From NCBI RefSeq assembly GCF_009727055.1, contig NC_052350.1:27534263-27598262 (forward strand): a stretch of DNA of 64,000 bases, written 5' to 3'. A program made the position numbers and the translations under genes. Positions 58,801-64,000 of the stretch are shown here, one piece after another. The notes under the pieces were generated by a model, which was given only the letters and a program-made list of their open reading frames with translations, was not told where the DNA came from and ran no database searches. The first letter of the stretch is position 1, and each line of letters begins with the position of its first letter. The stretch comes from Benincasa hispida (lineage: Eukaryota; Streptophyta; Magnoliopsida; Cucurbitales; Cucurbitaceae).

Positions 58801-59692
58801 GAAGATTCTCAAGCTAATTCTTCTTCAAAATATCAAAAATTCTTCCTCGAAAATTGATGCTGTCAAATTCTTGCTATTATCTTTTCATGTTTTTACTACT
58901 GTTTTGAGCTATTTTCTACTACTAACAACCATTTCCTACAAACCAAAGAGGATTAAAAAAACATGACAGCAACTCCCAAAATAAACTCATCGTGACAGAT
59001 TAAATAGTTAGTGGAATTCGGACATACCTTGAATGGGAGGAGAAGACGATGGCTGGGCTTGAAGTGAATGAACCGCAAACTAATAGATCCGAGGACTGAG
59101 GGTGAGGGTGTGACACCAAAATCATGAAAGCTGAAATACAAAAACCACCGAAATCATGAAAGAACTGAGATGCCGACAGACATGAACCAAAATCGTGGGT
59201 GTGAGTCTGTGATGTCGGTGGAGTGGAACATGGAAGACACCGATATACTTGAAGATGCCGGTGGAGCGGAACGTGGCTGCGCTGGGTGAAGGACGCCAAG
59301 GCGTGACGACCGTCGAAGACTCAAACTCGAAGGAGCGGAGAGGTGAAATCGTGAGGCTAAGATGCGGCCGCTTGCTAAGTTCTGAGACTAAGAGTTAATA
59401 GGGTTTCATTTCAATAAGAAAAAGCTATATATATATATGAACAGAATAATATTTAAAATTAATACATTAATAATTATATAATTAATAATTATATAGTATA
59501 TATATAATATTATTACTCGGGGCTGGGCAGGGGATTGGGGCAGGGTCGTGGATGGAGAATAAAATTCCCCATCCTCGGCCTTGGAAGGTAAATGAGGAAA
59601 AAAAATCTCCCATCCCTCCCCCTGGGATTCCCCGCCTTGTTTGGGCGGGTCCCCGCGGGGCCCTGGCTTCACAGGCTAAATGGACATCTCTA
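55829..59692 (-). mobile_element. hAT DNA transposon, 3.9 kb, inactive
   Basis: Ends TAGACATGTCCAT and ATGGACATCTCTA are inverted repeats with one or two mismatches, and GTTAAGTG at 55821-55828 and 59693-59700 is a perfect 8-bp target duplication. The subterminal regions are GC-rich with CCCCGC-type runs on both sides (55841-55965, 59515-59665). The single gene inside is a broken transposase on the minus strand. The rest of the element (55970-56820 and 58700-59515) is AT-rich or, at 59040-59370, GC-richer non-coding sequence. A perfect TSD with broken coding sequence means the mobile history is clear but the copy cannot move itself. Confidence 0.93.
56821..58675 (-). pseudogene. hAT transposase (RICESLEEPER-like), broken
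   Basis: Minus-strand blocks in order: a start region with MTLSNNNELEQGG (58663), then KRNKLTSAVWNHYKDKK, the front of a BED zinc finger whose later Cys/His residues are lost; an RNase H-like core remnant; 57737-57423 with RAHILNLIVRDDLAVISDDI and LSLDCVTRWNSTFLMLKIAL, the hAT CxxHxLNL/TRWNST region; 57407-57180 with RMMAKFEKYWSLIHGVLAIA; and 57222-56821 with KSELNHYLDESLLLRSDDFN, the beginning of the hAT dimerisation (hATC) domain. Stops and frame changes lie between 58400 and 57740 and again near 57420 and 57180. Plant hAT transposases bind the element ends and cut; this one cannot be made. Confidence 0.88.
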
Positions 59693-59700
59693 GTTAAGTG

Positions 59701-60479
59701 GGGTAGAGTCTTTTTTTTCCTCCCAATGAAAATATATATCATTAGGGTGGTGTAGGTTTTTTATTCTCTTTCTTTAATGTAATGTCTTAAAATATATATA
59801 TTATTATAAATATTATGATAATAGATGTTCATTAGATGCTCAAATTTAGTGTCTATTGACCATGTGTCATACCCCATTTCTCCAAGTGTTGTCCATCTAT
59901 CTCAAGATTAACACTATTAGTGTCCATGTAATCCACCCCTATTTGCCAAATTGCCTATAAATAGTGGTATTTGGTGGCTATTGTAAGACACACATAGATT
60001 AGTGAAAATTCCATGAGTTTTGGATAAAGTGGAGATTTTTTAATTTTTTAATTTCTATAATTTTCTTTATTTGTTCCATCTTTAGTTATATAGTTGTCTT
60101 AATTAATTTATTTACATATTATGTTGATATTATATTGTAATTAGAGGAGATGGAGCAAGGCCACCTCCCAAGGATTTTTACCTGAGACTATTGAGGGCAA
60201 TTCATCTAGATATGTAGGTGATAATGGTGATTCACTTGGAGATATAGAGCATAATGGCACTAATGATACTGAATATCCATTACATATTACTTGTGATCAC
60301 ATCCAAGAGAAAGGAAAAAAAAAAAGAATAGGATCAAAAAGTAACTATTCGCACGAGATTTCAAGAGAAATGTATTTTGTGGAACTTGAACTTTGTATTT
60401 GTATTAATTTTGTGGAAAGTGAGTAAAATCTCTAATACATAATATTTTGATGCTTTCAAAATAAACTATAGTATTTAAG
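59701..60479 (+). other. Promoter-like region and short unrecognised frame
   Basis: A TATA box (TATAAATA, 59956-59963, in GCCTATAAATAGTGG) is followed 190 bp on by a piece starting ATGGAGCAAGGCC at about 60149. In one frame this reads SQGFLPETIEGNSSRYVG, DNGDSLGDIEHNGTNDTEYP and so on for about 90 codons before and after an A-rich run. I do not recognise the product. The layout would fit an LTR with leader and gag start, but no ends or PBS were found. Confidence 0.3.
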
Positions 60480-60570
60480 CTGGTTGATCTTCTTGAATGA
60501 TCGACTTTTGGGCTTATTGATCTTCTTGGATGATTGGCCTTTGGGCTAGTTGATCTTCTTGGAAGATTAG
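60480..60570. repeat. 33-bp tandem repeat, three copies
   Basis: Units of (G)TTGATCTTCTTGAATGAT plus (CGA)CTTTTGGGCT(A/T), with substitutions. Confidence 0.75.
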
Positions 60571-61430
60571 TGTTCGCACGAGGCTTACGAACTTAAGTTG
60601 GTGTTAATGTTGAGGTTAATTTGATGTGATGTGGTTCAATCTCTAGTATTTGATCCTCTGATTCTCTCACAGTCAAATGTGTACGCTTGATTTGAGGAAG
60701 TGAAGCGCATGATGATCTTGGAGTTGAAGTCTTGGAAGAATGCTTGTATCTCCAAAGGACTTCAGTCTTCAAACGTGATCAGATTGCTTGTATCTTCAAA
60801 GGACTTCAGTCTTTAGAACTTTGGTATGTCTTCTGATCTTCAGAGCTTTAGTGTCTTCTTGTCACGCCCCCTCCCAAATTACCCTTTTATTCTGGAAGAG
60901 GATATGACCGTGGTAATTATTAGCCCTACTGCCAACACTCACCACCCAAGCCTACTAATCTAAATACCAACCTATTTAAAACATTAGTAATATACGCGTA
61001 TAGCAAACCTCCCTTAAGGTTCTACAAAGATTACATAAATACATACATACAACCAAGACATTACATTTACAGAAAAATATTCACAGATGGCCCAAACATT
61101 CCTAAAGAAGCCCTAGTCCCTCTCAAAACATGTGTACATAAACAGATCATCAACCTAAGTCTTCTTAATAAGTCGAGTCTTTCAGTGGCAAGCAGCAGTA
61201 GCATCAACTTTGAGGAAACTGACCGCTATCTGAAAAAGGAAAACACAGAAATTCTTTGAGCTAAAAGCCCAGTGAGCGACTATAGAATCGTATAACATTA
61301 AGCATTACATCACTATAAACATGTAAATATACTAATGAGTAACTCAAGCAATTGTCTCTCAATGTAGTTTTAAACCATTCTTAGACATCATTAAACATCA
61401 TTAATCCCTAGTTTAGAACGAGCCTGAAAC

Positions 61431-61468
61431 CTGTCTCTTATACACATCTAGATGTGTATAAGAGACAG
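61431..61468. other. Nextera mate-pair junction adapter (assembly artefact)
   Basis: 38-bp palindrome of two Tn5 mosaic ends. TTAGAACGAGCCTGAAA before it and TTGAGAACGAGCCTAAACGC after it are the same LTR position. Confidence 0.95.
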
Positions 61469-61838
61469 TCATTAAACATTATTATACCCTAGTTGAGAAC
61501 GAGCCTAAACGCTCTAGCTCCCAACGTTTATTACCGGCCAAGAGACCATACTTCGGCCTCTCATTCATAACTGCCTACGTGCAAGTGGCCATACTAAGTA
61601 CCATCATATCTTAGGTACTTCTGCTTGGATACCTTCTCAAACTTGTCCTTCAGTATCGAGCTACTAAGATACCTTCTCAAATGTCCTTCGGTATCAAGCT
61701 GGTCAGGTACCTTCTCAAATTTCCTTCGGTACCAAATTGGTCAGATACCTTCTCATATGTCCTTCGGTATCAAGTTGGTCAGGTACCTTCTCAAATGTCC
61801 TTCGGTACCAAGTTGGTCAGATACCTTCTCATATGTCC

Positions 61839-61876
61839 CTGTCTCTTATACACATCTAGATGTGTATAAGAGACAG
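61839..61876. other. Nextera mate-pair junction adapter (assembly artefact)
   Basis: Same palindrome. ACTAAGTACCATCATATCTT occurs on both sides (about 61594 and 61880), so about 280 bp of LTR is present twice. Confidence 0.95.
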
Positions 61877-62084
61877 ATACTAAGTACCATCATATCTTAG
61901 GTACTTCTGCTTGGATACCTTCTCAAACTTGTCCTTCAGTATCGAGCTACTAAGATACCTTCTCAAATGTCCTTCGGTATCAAGTTGGTCAGGTACCTTC
62001 TCAAATTTCCTTCGGTACCAAATTGGTCAGATACCTTCTCATATGTCCTTCGGTATCAAGTTGGTCAGGTACCTTCTCAAATGT

Positions 62085-62122
62085 CTGTCTCTTATACACA
62101 TCTAGATGTGTATAAGAGACAG
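62085..62122. other. Nextera mate-pair junction adapter (assembly artefact)
   Basis: Same palindrome. After it the sequence jumps back to TCTAGTTGAGAACGAGCC, an LTR position already passed at about 61490. Confidence 0.95.
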
Positions 62123-62244
62123 CTATTACTATTCTCTAGTTGAGAACGAGCCTAAACACTCTAGCTCCCAACGTTTATTACCGGCCAAGAGACCCATACT
62201 TCGGCCTCTCATTCATAACTGCCTACGTGCACGTGGCCATACTC

Positions 62245-62282
62245 CTGTCTCTTATACACATCTAGATGTGTATAAGAGACAG
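62245..62282. other. Nextera mate-pair junction adapter (assembly artefact)
   Basis: Same palindrome. After it the sequence jumps forward to the GAGATCC array (TTACTAGTGAGATCGATACC). Confidence 0.95.
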
Positions 62283-63058
62283 TTACTAGTGAGATCGATA
62301 CCAGCGAGATCCTCTAGAGCGAGATCAAGCTTTTCCTGGCAAATTTTCATCCTAGCGATACTCAGCCTAATTCCTAGCGAGATTTCCTTCTAGACCGAGA
62401 TCCCTATCACAAAATCAACGAGATTTCCTTTATAAGTGAGATCCTCATTCCCATATCTCGCTATAACTCCCCATGGTGAACTGTTTGTTTGTTCTTCCCA
62501 AGCAATTCTCTGCTTATGCACCCATTCCTTGTTATAACTTCAAAAATTCATAACTCAAAATCCAGAGCTCTTTTCGAGAAACTTCCTTCTTCAAAATTAT
62601 TTAGAATGGAGTTAACTTTCTTATCTTAAAATTTCAATCAAGAATTCCTTATAGTTTGGCTTGAATCCTCCAATCTTCACCTCGAGCCCTGATTAATCCA
62701 AGATTCTGCCTCCTCTATACTTTCTTCACTTCTTATTCTTCTCCTTGTGCAATCTTTCTCCGGAAAGACAACTTCGCAAACTAGATTCTCTCAATTTTCG
62801 AATGGCACTGATTTCACTAAATTTTCTCATGTCAATTGCCGAAACCATGCTTTTGAAGTTTTTCTTCCAAAAACTTCCCGCTGCCTCTAGAGTTCAAGGA
62901 TTAACTGCCACGTCACCCCTCATTTAATATGTTTTTCCTTCCCTTCCATCATAATTTCTATAAATAAAAATGAATTACTACTTAATAAATATGCAATATA
63001 ACATTCCTTTGGCTAAACATGCTTATCTAGGAAACCTAGAGTTCGGGGTTTACAATCA

Positions 63059-63073
63059 TCCCCTCCTTAAAAG
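63059..63073 (-). promoter_or_regulatory. Polypurine tract of second chromovirus copy
   Basis: Minus-strand CTTTTAAGGAGGGGA lies next to the LTR start TGTAAACC, in the same context as 29598-29612. Confidence 0.75.
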
Positions 63074-64000
63074 AAACTTCGTCCTCGAAATTTACCTGAT
63101 ATATCATTTGAAAAGTTGAGGATATCTCATCCTCATTTTCTCTTCAGGTTCCCAGGTAGCTTCCTCGATTCCATGATTATGCCATAGCACCTTCAACAAA
63201 GGAATTGTCTTATTTCTGAGTACCTGGTCTTTCCTGTCCAAAATCTCAATGGCCTCTTCCTCGTAAGATAAATCTTCTTTGAGCTGTACCGATTATGTTA
63301 CTAGTATGTGCATAGGATCAGGCACATATTTCCTTAGCATTGACACATGAAATACATCGTGAATATAAGCTAGCTCCATCGGTAACTACAACCTATATGC
63401 TGCTGGACCAACCCGTTCCACAATTTCATATGGTCCGATGTATTGTGGACTTAACTTAAGAATTCCTTTCCATGGGGATAGCCGAAGAAATACCCGTTCT
63501 CCGTCTTCAAATTCTAGTTCTCTTCTTCGCTTATCGGCGTAGCTCTTCTGTCTATTGTGAGCCACCTTAAGATTATCTCTGAAAGTTTCACATTCTCTGT
63601 TGTTTGTTGAACTAATTCTGGACCCAATAATTGTCATTTTTCGACTTTGTTCCAGCATACTAGGGTCCTGCAAGGTCGGCCATACAATGCTTCATAGGGA
63701 GCCATTCCGATACAGAATGGTAGCTATTATTCTAGGCAAATTCAATCAACGATAAGTGTGTATCCCAACTTCCTCTGAATTGTAGTACACAAGCTCTTAG
63801 CATGTCTTCCAGTGTTTGTATAGTTCTTTCCGACGTTTCATCTGTTTGCGGATGAAAAGCCGTATTGAAATGCAATTTAGTGCCCATAGCCTTCTGTAAA
63901 CTAGGCCAAAATTTTGAAGTGAACCTCGAGTCCCGGTCTGACACTATCGACAGTGAAGCTCCATATTGACTGATTATCCTATCCACATAAATCTTAGCTA
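63074..64000 (-). pseudogene. Chromovirus integrase and chromodomain, second copy, cut by window end
   Basis: 63986-63732 (84 codons) holds the second and third integrase catalytic blocks (SLSIVSDRDSRFTSKFWPSL and SERTIQTLEDMLRACVLQ). 63673-63386 holds the C-terminal block GERVFLRLSPWKGILKLSPQ; it lacks a few residues of the FGRKG stretch present in the first copy. The chromodomain follows in broken frame to about 63090 (DRKDQVLRNKTIPLLKVLWH-like). Frame changes lie between the blocks. The rest of the element is beyond the window. Confidence 0.85.

Larger units (their letters stand above)
60860..63054 (-). mobile_element. 3' LTR of second chromovirus copy, chimeric assembly
   Basis: Starts TGTCACGCCCCCTCCC and ends GGGGTTTACA, the same ends as the LTR at 27314-29592, and carries the same ATTCTGGAAGAGGATATGA, 37-bp and GAGATCC arrays. 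Four adapter palindromes inside it (61431, 61839, 62085, 62245) join pieces that overlap or repeat, so its true length and internal order are unknown. Confidence 0.85.

Noticed and set aside
61625..62084. CRISPR-like regularly spaced repeats (ATACCTTCTCAAATGTCCTT)
   Set aside because: The units are directly adjacent without unique spacers, lie in an LTR, recur in both chromovirus copies, and there are no cas genes.
1..64000. A novel multi-gene biological system or viral genome
   Set aside because: All recognisable coding blocks belong to known retrotransposon, hAT or PMD families and are broken; no cluster of intact genes was seen.

Overview
This 64 kb window looks like transposon-dense, gene-poor DNA from a plant nuclear genome, most likely a cucurbit. 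The plant call rests on full plant-type Ty3/gypsy and Ty1/copia coding remnants, 1-3 kb LTRs, initiator-tRNA-Met primer-binding sites, two hAT DNA transposons with perfect 8-bp target duplications, and long microsatellites. The cucurbit call is an inference from the Tat-type gag sequence and the TGATAGACTACTATCA-type repeats, which resemble those I know from melon and cucumber; no database was searched. I see no rRNA, tRNA, CRISPR, operon or intact host gene. Nearly all long reading frames are remnants of mobile elements or translations of simple repeats.

Layout. 1-2055: two reverse-oriented LTR fragments. 2056-3080: the 3' end of a Ty1/copia element inserted in a Tat-type gypsy gag (3081-4740). 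5110-8169: an antisense plant-mobile-domain (PMD) pseudogene. 8930-10641: polypurine tract and LTR that may close the same gypsy element. 11163-13278: LTR of a family here called L1. 13600-18219: 5' part of a second Tat-type element, cut by a non-autonomous element (family L2, 18220-24234) with 2.7-kb LTRs and only 547 bp between them; a 1.9-kb fold-back element (22077-24010) sits in its second LTR. 24235-27313: AT-rich and purine-rich tandem repeats. 27314-36678: a chromovirus with both LTRs, on the minus strand. 36679-38340: more LTR fragments. 39338-41900: a solo LTR with perfect TSD. 42350-48728: a decayed SIRE-like copia element carrying an 849-bp hAT in its gag. 48933-50288: very long microsatellites. 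50289-54663: a third L2 LTR, itself split by an L1 solo LTR. 55829-59692: a 3.9-kb hAT element with a broken transposase. 60860-64000: a second chromovirus copy running off the window.

How the parts relate. The elements are nested, so relative ages can be read: Tat elements are older than the copia and L2 insertions, L2 is older than the fold-back and L1 insertions, and the copia element is older than its hAT. L2 has no coding capacity but shares its PBS, polypurine-tract neighbourhood and LTR 3' end with the chromovirus, so it may have been mobilised by chromovirus proteins. L1 and L2 share a CTANACGAT-type motif array inside otherwise different LTRs.

An important non-biological signal is also present. 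Six copies of a 38-bp palindrome made of two back-to-back Tn5 mosaic ends (the Nextera mate-pair junction) are embedded at 29969, 53924, 61431, 61839, 62085 and 62245, with the same repeat sequence recurring on both sides in most cases. They mark chimeric assembly joins, so the structure around them, especially 61400-62300, should not be trusted.
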